36,372 nucleotides of DNA from Gemmatimonadota bacterium (lineage in GTDB: Bacteria; Latescibacterota; UBA2968; UBA8231). The notes under the pieces are model-generated. The model made no database searches. It was given only the letters and a program-made list of their open reading frames with translations, and was not told the origin of the DNA. The stretch is from positions 1 through 36,372 of the forward strand of contig JABJJN010000087.1 in assembly GCA_018660835.1 (NCBI GenBank), in the 5' to 3' direction. Positions 25,827 to 35,000 of this stretch are shown piece by piece (the stretch's first letter is position 1; each line of letters opens with the position of its first letter). Made by a program: the position numbers and the translations under genes.

Positions 25827-26690
25827 TCAGGCCCGTCGCAGCAGCTGGACAGTGAAGTCCGCCGTATCTGTCAGGGACTCGACACCACGGACCCGCTGAT
25901 AGGTCTCTGGATCCATGTGCCACTTGTACGGTGTCATCTCGAGGAGCTGACTCACACTTTCCTTTGACGTCAGATTCAGGGGAAAGCTCACAGGCTCTTC
26001 GCTGACTACGTGGAAACCGGCTGGCACTTCAACCGGCGTATGCGGACGAGCATCGTTGTAGACGAGCTTCCTGAAGTTGGCCAGATGGCCTTCGCCGGGG
26101 GTGACACACAGCAGAATTCCATCAGCGGCAAGGACACGCTGGATCTCTGCCCCCTCACGGGGTGCCATCATGACCAGACAGAGTCGAACCGAGTCAGCCT
26201 GCACCGGCAGTCGATAGGCGTTGCCCACGGCAAAGGCGATGGCCTCACTCATGCGGGCACCCATGCGTACCCCCTCTCGGGAGATGTCGACGCCATGGAA
26301 TTGGGCGACACGAGTCGGTTGGGCATCGTTGCCCCCTTGAGCGACAGCCGCTGTCTGCAGCCGGCGCAACAGGTATCCTTCTCCGCATCCTACGTCCAGC
26401 ACATGCCCTTCAAGGTGGGATGTGACCATCTCGATCACTCTGTTGGCGAGGGCCTCGTAGTACCCCGCCTCGAGGAATAGCCTTCGTTGCCGCAGACTGT
26501 CTGGAGGATCCCCCGCCTGGGATGAGGACCGTTGGTGCGCCAGCACGAGATTCACATAACCCTCGCGCGCCACATCGAAGCTGTGACCCTCAGCACACAG
26601 AAACTGGCGGTCCACCAATCTCAGCGCCTGCTGACAGACGGGGCACATCCAGATATGCTGTTGCTGCGTCAAAATCGATGCCTTCCGCAC
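25827..26690 (-). CDS. rlmA: 23S rRNA guanine-N1 methyltransferase, RlmA type
   Basis: This 287-residue protein has an N-terminal zinc finger (Cys16, Cys19, Cys32, His36 in CPVC...C..GHSFD) followed by AREGYVNLVLAHQR, and then a SAM-binding methyltransferase domain with motif I VLDVGCGEGY at 97-106. This order is diagnostic of RlmA, which methylates G745 or G748 in helix 35 of 23S rRNA using S-adenosylmethionine; the related TlrB type confers macrolide resistance. Which guanine is used cannot be told from sequence. Translation appears to start at a GTG (26690) without a strong ribosome-binding site. It is a single gene, ending 16 bp from the convergent PHP gene. Confidence 0.9.
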   Translation of the reverse strand: MRKASILTQQQHIWMCPVCQQALRLVDRQFLCAEGHSFDVAREGYVNLVLAHQRSSSQAGDPPDSLRQRRLFLEAGYYEALANRVIEMVTSHLEGHVLDVGCGEGYLLRRLQTAAVAQGGNDAQPTRVAQFHGVDISREGVRMGARMSEAIAFAVGNAYRLPVQADSVRLCLVMMAPREGAEIQRVLAADGILLCVTPGEGHLANFRKLVYNDARPHTPVEVPAGFHVVSEEPVSFPLNLTSKESVSQLLEMTPYKWHMDPETYQRVRGVESLTDTADFTVQLLRRA

Positions 26691-26755
26691 GGTAGAGGTG
26701 ATGGCGTGCCTCGCTTATGTTATCGCGCAGCGAGTTGCCCCAACAAAACAAAATA

Positions 26756-26759
26756 GAGG
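26756..26759 (+). promoter_or_regulatory. Shine-Dalgarno GAGG of rhaA
   Basis: GAGG lies 6 nt before the ATG at 26766 in an otherwise AT-rich leader and fixes the start of the rhamnose isomerase gene. No clear promoter or operator was seen in the 75 bp between rlmA and rhaA. Confidence 0.55.
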
Positions 26760-26765
26760 TTACAG

Positions 26766-28055
26766 ATGTCTCATAAGACCCCCCTGTCCGATGCGCAGAT
26801 CGAGTCCAGCTACGAGGCTGCCAAACAACAGTATGCCGCCCTGGGTGTCGATGCGGACGCCGCCATTGATGCGGCTCTGCAACTTCCCATTTCCCTGCAC
26901 TGCTGGCAGGGAGACGATGTCGGTGGCTTCGAGACCAAGGATGAGGCCGTCGAAGGTGGCGGTATCATGGCGACGGGCAATTTCCCAGGCAAGGCGCGAA
27001 CCGCTGATGAGCTGCGGCAGGATCTGAAGAAGGCGACAGACCTGTTGCCTGGCGCGCATCGCATCAACCTGCACGCCTTCTATTGTGAGACAGGGGACGA
27101 AGTCGTCGACAGAGATCAACTGGAACCGCGACACTTCGAAAAGTGGATTGGCTGGGCGAAGGACAGTGACATCGGCCTCGATTTCAATCCAACCTATTTT
27201 GCTCACCCGAAGGCGAATGACGGTTTCACCCTCGCTCACCCCGACAAGGCGATCCGCGACTTCTGGATCGAACACGGCATCGTCAGCCGGCGAATTTCTG
27301 AGGCGATCTCTGCTGCCTTGGGCGGCGAGGTCGTCAACAACCACTGGATCCCGGATGGTGCCAAGGACCATCCAGCGGATCGAGGCACGCCACGGCAGCG
27401 ACTGGTCGAATCCCTGGATGCGATCTTCGACGACAAACTCGGCATCAGTCCAGCATGTGTAGATGCCGTCGAGGGCAAGCTCTTTGGCTTAGGAATGGAA
27501 GACTATACCGTCGGCTCGAATGATTTCTATGCCAACTATGCTCTGTCACGTGGGAAAGTGCTGTGCCTGGACATGGGTCACTTTCATCCGACGGAGTCGA
27601 TCGCCGACAAGATCACCGCCCACCTGCCCTTCCATCCCAAATTGCTCATTCATACGAGTAGACCCATCCGCTGGGATTCGGATCATGTCGTGCTGTTTTC
27701 AGATGACGTGCGCAATGTGTTTCTGGAGGTCGCCCGGGCAAAGGCCCTCGACAAGATCTACGTCGCCCTCGACTTCTTCGATGCCAGCATCAACAGGGTG
27801 GGCGCCTATGTCATCGGCACGCGCGCCACGCGCAAAGCCATTCTCTATGGCCTCGTCGATCCCAGCCAGCATCTGCAGAAGCTGGAAGCAGAAGGCAGAG
27901 GGGCGGCAAAACTCGGCCTGATGGAAGACCTGAAAACGATGGCCTTCAGCGCCGTGTGGGATATGGCGTGCCTCAAGGCAAATGTGCCGATCGGCGCCGG
28001 CTGGATCGATGAGATGGAGAGTTACGAAGCCAATGTTCTGACAGCGAGAGTGTAG
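26766..28055 (+). CDS. rhaA: L-rhamnose isomerase
   Basis: This 429-residue protein interconverts L-rhamnose and L-rhamnulose, the first step of the phosphorylative pathway (cytoplasm). The length matches the family. Family landmarks include LHCWQGDDVGGFE at 44-56, NLHAFYCE at 101-108, NPTYFAHP at 141-148, and the metal/catalytic set Glu236 (AVEGKLFG), Asp269 and His272 (LDMGHFHPTE), His296 (IHTSRPIRWDSDHV), and Asp304/Asp306. All expected ligands appear present. It leads a three-gene cluster with a DHDPS-family aldolase (2-bp gap) and an enolase-superfamily protein. The rhamnulokinase and rhamnulose-1-phosphate aldolase genes expected with it are not in the window. Confidence 0.93.
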   Translation: MSHKTPLSDAQIESSYEAAKQQYAALGVDADAAIDAALQLPISLHCWQGDDVGGFETKDEAVEGGGIMATGNFPGKARTADELRQDLKKATDLLPGAHRINLHAFYCETGDEVVDRDQLEPRHFEKWIGWAKDSDIGLDFNPTYFAHPKANDGFTLAHPDKAIRDFWIEHGIVSRRISEAISAALGGEVVNNHWIPDGAKDHPADRGTPRQRLVESLDAIFDDKLGISPACVDAVEGKLFGLGMEDYTVGSNDFYANYALSRGKVLCLDMGHFHPTESIADKITAHLPFHPKLLIHTSRPIRWDSDHVVLFSDDVRNVFLEVARAKALDKIYVALDFFDASINRVGAYVIGTRATRKAILYGLVDPSQHLQKLEAEGRGAAKLGLMEDLKTMAFSAVWDMACLKANVPIGAGWIDEMESYEANVLTARV

Positions 28056-28057
28056 AT

Positions 28058-28960
28058 ATGTCAACCGATCTAACACGTTTTCGCGGTGTTTTCCCTGCCA
28101 TCATCACACCGATGACGCAGGAAGATGAACTGAATGAAGAGCAGCTGCGCGCCGTATTCGATATGAACATCGCTGCCGGCGCCCACGGCTTCTGGATCGC
28201 CGGTGGTACAGGTGAGAGCATCCTCCTTAGCGACGAGGAGAATCGTCGCATCGCCAGCATCGCCGTAGAGCAGGTAGGCGAGCGTGCGACGACGATCATG
28301 CACGTCGGCGCGCCAACGACGACTCGAGCCGCCGCCCTTGCAGAGCATGCGGCCCGTGTTGGCGCCCATGCCATCTGCTGCATCCCCCCCTTCTTCTATC
28401 GACGCTCTGACAAGGAGATCGTCGAGCACTACCGCGCGGTTGCCGCCGCCTCGAATCTGCCCCTTTTCGTCTACAATCTTCCCGGTTCAACAGGCGTGGA
28501 GATCACCGTCGATCTGATGCAGAAGATTCAGGATGGTGTTCCGCAGCTGGCGGGCTTGAAGCACTCGTCGCCAAATCTGCTGATCGCTCGCCAATTCGCC
28601 GACATGGGCCTGTCCTGCTTCACCGGCTCTTCACATCTATTGTTGCCAGCCCTCACGATGGGTGCCTGTGGCTGTGTCGATGGCCCACCATGCCTGGCAC
28701 CGGAGCCCTGGGTCGATCTCTGGACGGCTGCAGGCAAAGGCGATGCCGACGCTGCCGAGCAGGCTCGTCAGCGCTCGTATGAGATCATCGACGTGTGCAA
28801 GATGTTCGGCAGTGAACACTTTCACGCCACCTGCAAGGCCGCCGTCGGTCTGCGACTCGGACTCCATACGGGAAATCCGCGTCGCCCCGCCCTGCCCCTC
28901 ACAGGCGATCAGCGCCGACAGCTCGCAGACCGTCTCGCGACGTTGGGTCGGTTGCCTTGA
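28058..28960 (+). CDS. Dihydrodipicolinate synthase/N-acetylneuraminate lyase family aldolase
   Basis: This 300-residue TIM-barrel class I aldolase has the family set: GGTGES at 49-54 (carboxylate-binding loop), Tyr139 in VYNLPGSTG, and the Schiff-base Lys168 in GLKHSS. The family includes DapA, NanA, KDG aldolase and 2-keto-3-deoxy-acid aldolases. Placed between a rhamnose isomerase and a sugar-acid-dehydratase-like protein, it is more likely to cleave or form a 2-keto-3-deoxy sugar acid than to make lysine precursors, but that is inference. It follows rhaA after 2 bp and precedes the dehydratase gene by 9 bp, so the three are surely co-transcribed. Confidence 0.85.
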   Translation: MSTDLTRFRGVFPAIITPMTQEDELNEEQLRAVFDMNIAAGAHGFWIAGGTGESILLSDEENRRIASIAVEQVGERATTIMHVGAPTTTRAAALAEHAARVGAHAICCIPPFFYRRSDKEIVEHYRAVAAASNLPLFVYNLPGSTGVEITVDLMQKIQDGVPQLAGLKHSSPNLLIARQFADMGLSCFTGSSHLLLPALTMGACGCVDGPPCLAPEPWVDLWTAAGKGDADAAEQARQRSYEIIDVCKMFGSEHFHATCKAAVGLRLGLHTGNPRRPALPLTGDQRRQLADRLATLGRLP

Positions 28961-28969
28961 GACACTGCG

Positions 28970-30253
28970 ATGTACCGCCGAGAGGTCATGGAACCTGCCC
29001 TCATGCAAGCTGATCTCATGCAAACAGAACGAAATCATCCCCTCGACGGAATTGGACGCGAGAATCTGAAGATCACCGATGTAAAGGTGATTCCCCTGTC
29101 CTATGTCGATCCAAAGGGTGATCTATGGCGCTCGAGTCGTTATCAGGTCTGGAAGACGGATGGTGCCATCACCCAGATTTTCACAGACCAGGGCCTGGTC
29201 GGTATCGGTGAAGGCACACCCTACGAGGGCCCCGATTACATCAAGCAATACACAGAGTCAGTGATTCGCCCCCTGCTGCTCGGCAAGAGCCCCTTCGATG
29301 TGCAGTTACTGGCCAATCGGGGCAATACATCCCGCAAGGATCGCGCGCCCTGGGCGGGTATCGACATCGCCTGCTGGGATCTGATCGGCAAGGCGCTGGG
29401 AAAACCCGTATACGAACTGCTCGCCACAGACCACGAGCCGCAGCGAAAGATCAAGATCTACGCCAGCGCTGGTGTTGAGCATGAGTGGTACAACGACGGC
29501 GAGACGTTCCTGATCGAAGAGGCCCTGCGCTACAAGGAAGAGGGCTACAACGCCTTCAAGTTTCGCTGCGGCACCGATTGGGAAGCAGCAGGGATGACCT
29601 ACGACCGCTACTTCCCCATTCTGCGACGACTACGTGAGGCGGTCGGGCCGGACTTTCGCCTCATGCATGAGGCAGTGGGTACCCAGGGAGGATCACTGGA
29701 GTCGATCATCACCGATTTCGCGCCGGTGCTGGAGGAACTTGGATTCTACTGGTTTGAAGAGGCTTTCGGTGGTACCGCGTTGGAACACATTGATCGCTTC
29801 GTGCAGCTCAAAGAATCAATGCCAACGGTGAAAGTCTCAGGTGGCGAACGGTTCATGGAACGCTTCGAAGCGCAGGAATGGCTTGATCGCGGCGCCCTCG
29901 ACATCATCCAGACCGACTGCAATGTCACGGGACTCACGGAGAATTGGTTCATCTCGCGCATGGCACATCTGCGCGGTATCAGCTCGATCCCCCACAGTTG
30001 GCACGGCGGTGGCACGACGATGGCGAATGCCCACTTTGTCGCCGGCATGCCGAATTCCGAATACTGCGAGTTGAATCAGACCTACAATCCGCTCAAAGAA
30101 GGCATCTTCAAGGAACCACTGACAGTGGAGAATGGGATGATGACCTTACCAGACAAGCCGGGATTCGGCGTCGACCTCATCGACGATGTGGAGGAGAGGT
30201 TCCCCTTTGAGCCCGGGTCCTACCTGAAACCGAATGAGCGACTCTCAGCCTGA
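28970..30253 (+). CDS. Mandelate racemase/enolase superfamily sugar-acid dehydratase
   Basis: This 427-residue protein has the capping domain (about 32-160) and the TIM barrel of the enolase superfamily. In the barrel, KFR (197-199) stands at the K-x-K catalytic position with Arg as second base; Glu234 (LMHEAV), Glu263 (WFEEAF) and Glu293 (GGERFM) are at the three metal-ligand positions; Asp316 (QTDCNVTGLTE) and His342 (PHSWHGGG) fit the His-Asp dyad. Family members dehydrate or epimerise sugar acids; the substrate here is not readable. Several in-frame ATG codons (28988, 29003, 29018) could be the real start, since the first about 30 residues lack domain character. It is the last gene of the rhaA cluster, 23 bp from the convergent regulator. 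Confidence 0.85.
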   Translation: MYRREVMEPALMQADLMQTERNHPLDGIGRENLKITDVKVIPLSYVDPKGDLWRSSRYQVWKTDGAITQIFTDQGLVGIGEGTPYEGPDYIKQYTESVIRPLLLGKSPFDVQLLANRGNTSRKDRAPWAGIDIACWDLIGKALGKPVYELLATDHEPQRKIKIYASAGVEHEWYNDGETFLIEEALRYKEEGYNAFKFRCGTDWEAAGMTYDRYFPILRRLREAVGPDFRLMHEAVGTQGGSLESIITDFAPVLEELGFYWFEEAFGGTALEHIDRFVQLKESMPTVKVSGGERFMERFEAQEWLDRGALDIIQTDCNVTGLTENWFISRMAHLRGISSIPHSWHGGGTTMANAHFVAGMPNSEYCELNQTYNPLKEGIFKEPLTVENGMMTLPDKPGFGVDLIDDVEERFPFEPGSYLKPNERLSA

Positions 30254-30276
30254 CAGAGGACGTCGCCCCGCCGACC

Positions 30277-31626
30277 TTAGCGCAACCCCAACCGCTTGAT
30301 CAGACGAGATAGGTAGGCTCGCTGCAGGCCCATCTGTTCCGCGGCCTGAGATTGGTTACCACCCGCTTCATCGAGCAACCTCTGCACAAAGCATCGGCGA
30401 AAACCGTCTACTGCATGACGATAGTCGCTGACCGTAACTGCTTCGGTTTCGGTCAATGCAATGGCATCCGGGAAGTCCTCTAATCCGATTGTATCCCCTT
30501 CCCCCAGAACAACAGCACGCTCGATCGCGTTCTCCAACTCGCGCACATTGCCGGGCCAGCCATAGTGCTGCAGGCACTGCAGCGCTTGATCTGATATGTC
30601 TTCTATGACCCGCTTCGAATCCAATGCATGACGATGCAGGAAGAACCTGGTTAGCTCAGATATATCTTCGCGCCGTTCGCGCAACGGCGGCACGTCTATT
30701 TGAACAACATTTAGTCGATAGTAGAGATCCTCGAGGAAGCCACCCTCGGCAATTCGTTCCTTGAGATCACGATTCGTCGCCGCGATCACACGGACATCTG
30801 CCGTCAGCGAGTCTCCTCCACCAACACGTTCAAACTGACGTTCCTGCAATACGCGCAGCAGACGCAGCTGCAGATCTCGTTCTGTCGAACCCACTTCATC
30901 CAAGAAGATCGTCCCCCCTTGCGCCGCTTCGAATCGGCCTCGGCGCTGTCTGTGGGCTCCGGTAAACGCACCTCTTTCGTGACCAAAGAGTTCGCTCTCG
31001 ATCAACGAAGGTGTCAGCGCCACGCAATTCACAGCAACGAATGGCCTGTCAGCACGGTCGCTCCAGCGATGAATATTTTCAGCCAGAACACCTTTTCCCG
31101 TACCACTTTCTCCTGTCAGCAGAACCGTCGAGTGGCTTTCGGCAGCGCGTCGTGCGACATCGGCCACTTTCCGCATGACGGCAGAGGAGCCGATCATTTC
31201 AAATGCTGTGGATTCGCTTGTTTCTTTTAGATGAAAATTTTCACGGCGCAGTCGCTCGCGCTCCATCGCGCGCTCGACGGTCAGGCGGATGCGCTCAGCC
31301 TTGAAAGGCTTCTCAATGAAGTCGTGCGCACCCAACTTCATTGCCTCCACTGCTCGATCAATATTGCCATAGGCGGTAATCACGGCGATGGTGGTGTAGA
31401 TCCCTTCGTCTTTGACGCGTCGGAGCACTTCCATCCCATCCATCTCTGGCATCTGCAGATCCAACAGAACGACTTCAGGGCACTCCCTTTTCAAACACGT
31501 CAGACCGGCTACTCCATCGGCGGCCGTTGACACGTGATAGCCCTCCGCAATCAATCGATCGCGAAGATTTGCGCAGATGTCCGGATCATCATCGATGATG
31601 AGAACGTGCCCTTTGAGAACGGTCAT
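30277..31626 (-). CDS. NtrC-family sigma-54-dependent response regulator
   Basis: This 449-residue activator has a receiver domain (acidic Asp12-14, phospho-acceptor Asp56, Lys106), an AAA+ sigma-54 interaction domain (Walker A GESGTGKG at 172-179, GAFTGA at 219-224, Walker B GGTIFLDEVG at 237-246, then an R-finger region near YYRLNV), and a Fis-type helix-turn-helix at the C-terminus (GGNQSQAAEQMGLQRAYLSRLIKRLG). It binds enhancers and melts sigma-54 promoters when phosphorylated. Its ATG overlaps the stop of the single receiver gene by 4 bp, so the upstream sensor kinase is its likely phosphodonor. No clear -24/-12 promoter was found in the window, so targets may be elsewhere. Confidence 0.95.
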   Translation of the reverse strand: MTVLKGHVLIIDDDPDICANLRDRLIAEGYHVSTAADGVAGLTCLKRECPEVVLLDLQMPEMDGMEVLRRVKDEGIYTTIAVITAYGNIDRAVEAMKLGAHDFIEKPFKAERIRLTVERAMERERLRRENFHLKETSESTAFEMIGSSAVMRKVADVARRAAESHSTVLLTGESGTGKGVLAENIHRWSDRADRPFVAVNCVALTPSLIESELFGHERGAFTGAHRQRRGRFEAAQGGTIFLDEVGSTERDLQLRLLRVLQERQFERVGGGDSLTADVRVIAATNRDLKERIAEGGFLEDLYYRLNVVQIDVPPLRERREDISELTRFFLHRHALDSKRVIEDISDQALQCLQHYGWPGNVRELENAIERAVVLGEGDTIGLEDFPDAIALTETEAVTVSDYRHAVDGFRRCFVQRLLDEAGGNQSQAAEQMGLQRAYLSRLIKRLGLR

Positions 31627-32018
31627 AACTCTCGCCCCAGAGCCTTGAAAACGGTCCGCTTCAACAGAATCGGATCGAAGGGTTTCACGAGGAAGTCTTG
31701 CGCACCCAACTCAAGCGCTCGTTCGGCGATCCCGGGATGGGCGGAAGCACTCAGCATGACAACGGGGAGGTCCGGCACCTCCTGCTGAAGGATGGTCAAT
31801 GTCTCTATTCCGTCCGTTCCGGGCATTTGGACATCTAGCAGAACCAAGTCCGGAACACATTCCGCCAAGCGGGCAAGACACTCGTCGCCACTTGTGGCCA
31901 TCGTGACATCGAGCCCAAGCCACTCTAGACGATCCGCAACTACCTGGAGGATGTCCTGCTCATCATTCACGAGAATCACTCTTGGCCTGCTCACCTGGGT
32001 CGCTATTCCCTTTCTCAT
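31623..32018 (-). CDS. Single-domain response regulator (REC only)
   Basis: This 131-residue protein consists almost entirely of one receiver domain: acidic pocket Asp19-Glu20, phospho-acceptor Asp62 (LLDVQMPGTDG), switch Ser90 and Lys112 (VKPF), with no output domain. The frame is open much further upstream, but that overlaps the kinase gene. The ATG at 32018 overlaps the kinase by 56 bp; a GTG at 31994 would overlap it by 32 bp and lies just before the receiver fold, so the start is uncertain. It sits between the sensor kinase and the NtrC gene and could be a phosphorelay intermediate, a phosphate sink or a CheY-like effector. Confidence 0.9.
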   Translation of the reverse strand: MRKGIATQVSRPRVILVNDEQDILQVVADRLEWLGLDVTMATSGDECLARLAECVPDLVLLDVQMPGTDGIETLTILQQEVPDLPVVMLSASAHPGIAERALELGAQDFLVKPFDPILLKRTVFKALGREL

Positions 32019-35000
32019 TTGGAAGTGTGAAATAGAACTCACTCCCCCCTTCCTCGCTGTCCTCGACCCAGATCGAACCACCATGGAGTTCAACCAGACG
32101 CCTGCTGATAGCCAGACCAATTCCCGTCCCCCGAACACCCTTCGACGGCTGACCGACGCGATGGAAGCGCTCGAATATTCGTTCACGCTCAGCCTGTGGG
32201 ATTCCTGGTCCTGTATCTCGCACATAGATAAGTACGTTACCGCGAGTCGCTGAGGTGCCGACTGTGACCCGACCACCATTGGGTGTGAATTTCACTGCAT
32301 TGCTGATCAAATTGACGAGAATCTGATGCAAGCGGTCGGGGTCTGCCCATCCATCAACACCCTCCTCGCACTCCGAAGACAAGTCAATTTCCTTCATCGC
32401 CGCCAAAGGCCTCATGGAGTCTATGGTACTTCCAATGAATGCATCAACCTTCAACGCCTGCGGACGCAAATGGAGATATCCCGCCTCGATACGCGACAGA
32501 TCTAGCAGATCATCGATCAGTCGTACCAGGCGGTCGGCGTTGATGTTCAAGCGATCCATATACGTCGACTGCATTTCGTTGAATGGACCAGTGATTCCGT
32601 CGAGCATGTTGTCCACGGAGCTCTTGATCACCGTCAGGGGTGTGCGCAGCTCGTGCGATACATTCGACACGAAGTCCGACTTCAGCGCATCGGCCGCCTG
32701 CAACGCCTCATTGAGCTCCTGCAGGTCGCGGCTGCGGGCCTCGGCCACGAACAGCCGTTGACGACGACGGTGCCACACAGTCCCCAAGGCGAGTCCCCCT
32801 GCGAGCATCAGCAGACCAATCGTCACACTGGTGAGAATCTGCAGGTAAGGCGGATGAACTTCGATCCGCAGCTGGGCAGGTGGATCCGATACCCCGAGAT
32901 CACGATCGATCGCCTCTACCTCGAACAGGTAGCTGCCGAGAGGCAGGTCGAAATACTCGACTGCCGGCTGTCGGGTGATCTGCCATGTGCTGTCCACACC
33001 ACCCAGGCGATAGCGATAGGCCATGCCGGCGTTACGCGTCTTGACGCTGGGAGAGTCGAACTCGATGCCGACGTGATCCGCCGTCGATGGCATCCGCACG
33101 TGGTCCACCTCGTCGTAGCGCTCACCAGCAACGACGGCGCGGATGTGCACCGGCGGGGGCGCCACCACCGGCTCGTATCGCGTCAGGCCACTGCCGCCGC
33201 CGATCCAGTAGACACCTTTTCGATCCTGCAGAATCTCATAAATCGCGTCGCTGGCGAGTCCGTCGGAACGAAGCAGAGGCTGGAACACCTGCCCATCGAA
33301 ACGATACACACCGGCCATCGTGCCCAGCCACAGAACTCCTTCGTCATCTTCGGCGATGGACGTGACGCCTTCTCCCAACCCATCTTCACGGTTGAAGGAC
33401 CGCCAGATCTGCCCATCAAGACGTGTGAGGCCCCGGTCGGTCCCGAACCACAGCCGGCCGCGGCGATCCTCGCCCATGGCGCGAACTGCACCGTAATCCA
33501 AACCGTCATCTTCGTCGAACAGCTCCCAACTCTCACCATCGAAACGCATGACACCGCGCCCCTGTCGTTTCGTGTTGAGTGCCAATACTGCTACCCAGAT
33601 GTTACCCTCGTGGTCCTCGAGAAGGACCTTCGGCCTGCCTCGCAGCTGCTCCCACTCTTCTCCGATGCGCGACCAGGTCCGACCATCATAGCGCATGAGC
33701 CCGGAATCGGTAGCGGCCCAGATGTCCCCATCTCGATCTTCCAGAAGACGAGATACCTCATTGCTCACCAGACCGTCGCGCGTGGTGAAGATCTGTATCT
33801 GCGCACCATCCATGACGCCGAGCCCGGCCCCCTTGGTGGCAAACCAGATACGTCCCTGCCGATCCTGCAGCAGATCATACACGGGCCAGCCGGCGATCTC
33901 TTCGGGGAGTTCGACGCTCTGACACTCATGATTGGTGCATGCAAAGATCCCTCCCGCCGTGGCAACCCAGACCTCTCCCGTGTCAGTTTCCAATTGCGCC
34001 CAGACGCCCCCTGGCAAGCCACTCTCGGCATCGTACGAGTGGAAGGCGTTACCCGTGAAGACAAATACACCCGACTCAAAGGCGCCGGCCCACAGGTTTC
34101 CTTGACGGTCCACGAGAAGGCTGATAAAGGCATCGGTCACCAGACCGGATTCGAGGCCAAGAACGACCCGGTGGACAGTCCGATACGTCCGAACAGTCTT
34201 CTCGAAGGCGAATCTGTAGACTCCCGCATTTGGGGTGGCAGCCCAGAGCTGGCCGTAGTGATCAAATTGCAGGTCAAAGATGTCCGCGTCGCCAACTTCA
34301 GCGGTGGGCACGACATTGACGAAGCGTTCCCCATCGAACACATCAATCCCGCCTTTCCCGCCGACCCAGACACACCCATCCTCGTCCACGGCGATGGCGT
34401 TCACCGCCTCATGGGTCAGTCCCTGCGCCATCGTGAAGTTCGTGAAGGGTGACGCCGCGCCGATGACAGACGCTTCGGCCTCATCCAGACGCGACGGGTC
34501 GAGGCGACTGACTCCGCCACTCTGCAACGCGCACCAGATCCTCCCCTCGTGATCCTGCGCGAGTCCTATTAGCGTATTGCTGGCCAATCCATCGCGTGTG
34601 GTGAAGGTCTCAAATTGCTCACCATCGAACCTGCTGAGCCCGCCGCCGAGGGTAGCCATCCAGACATCGCCCTGCCCATCGATGAGGATGTCCATCACTT
34701 GGTCTGCCCCTAAGCCATCCTTGGTCGTAAACACGGTCAGACTGTCTGAGTCGAGACGGACAGCGCCACTGAACTGCGTGCCTACCCAGATCAACCCGTC
34801 GTGGTGTGCAGCGATCGCCATCACATCGTCGAACAGAGGATCTTGCCTGTGGCCGAGAGAGTGGAACGATCGACCGTCGAAGCGACTGATCCCATCGGAT
34901 GTTGCCACCCAGATGTCGCCGTCGTCGGTCTCAGCAAACGCCCGGACCATGTTGCCTGCCAATCCGTCGGACGGCCCGTAGTTGTGCCACAGGCCATTGC

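Noticed and set aside
26691..26765. Sigma-70 promoter for the rhaA cluster
   Set aside because: A TATGTTAT-like -10 is present, but no acceptable -35 lies at proper spacing.
30254..30276. Rho-independent terminator between the convergent dehydratase and NtrC genes
   Set aside because: The 23-bp gap has no stable hairpin followed by a T-run on either strand.
32653..34452. 599-residue open frame on the + strand, antisense to the sensor kinase
   Set aside because: It has no domain character, runs opposite to the clearly real propeller repeats, and is explained by GC-rich codon bias in the opposite frame.
33169..34998. DNA tandem repeat or CRISPR-like array in the kinase gene
   Set aside because: The periodicity is at protein level (propeller blades); nucleotide copies are too divergent and no spacer structure exists.
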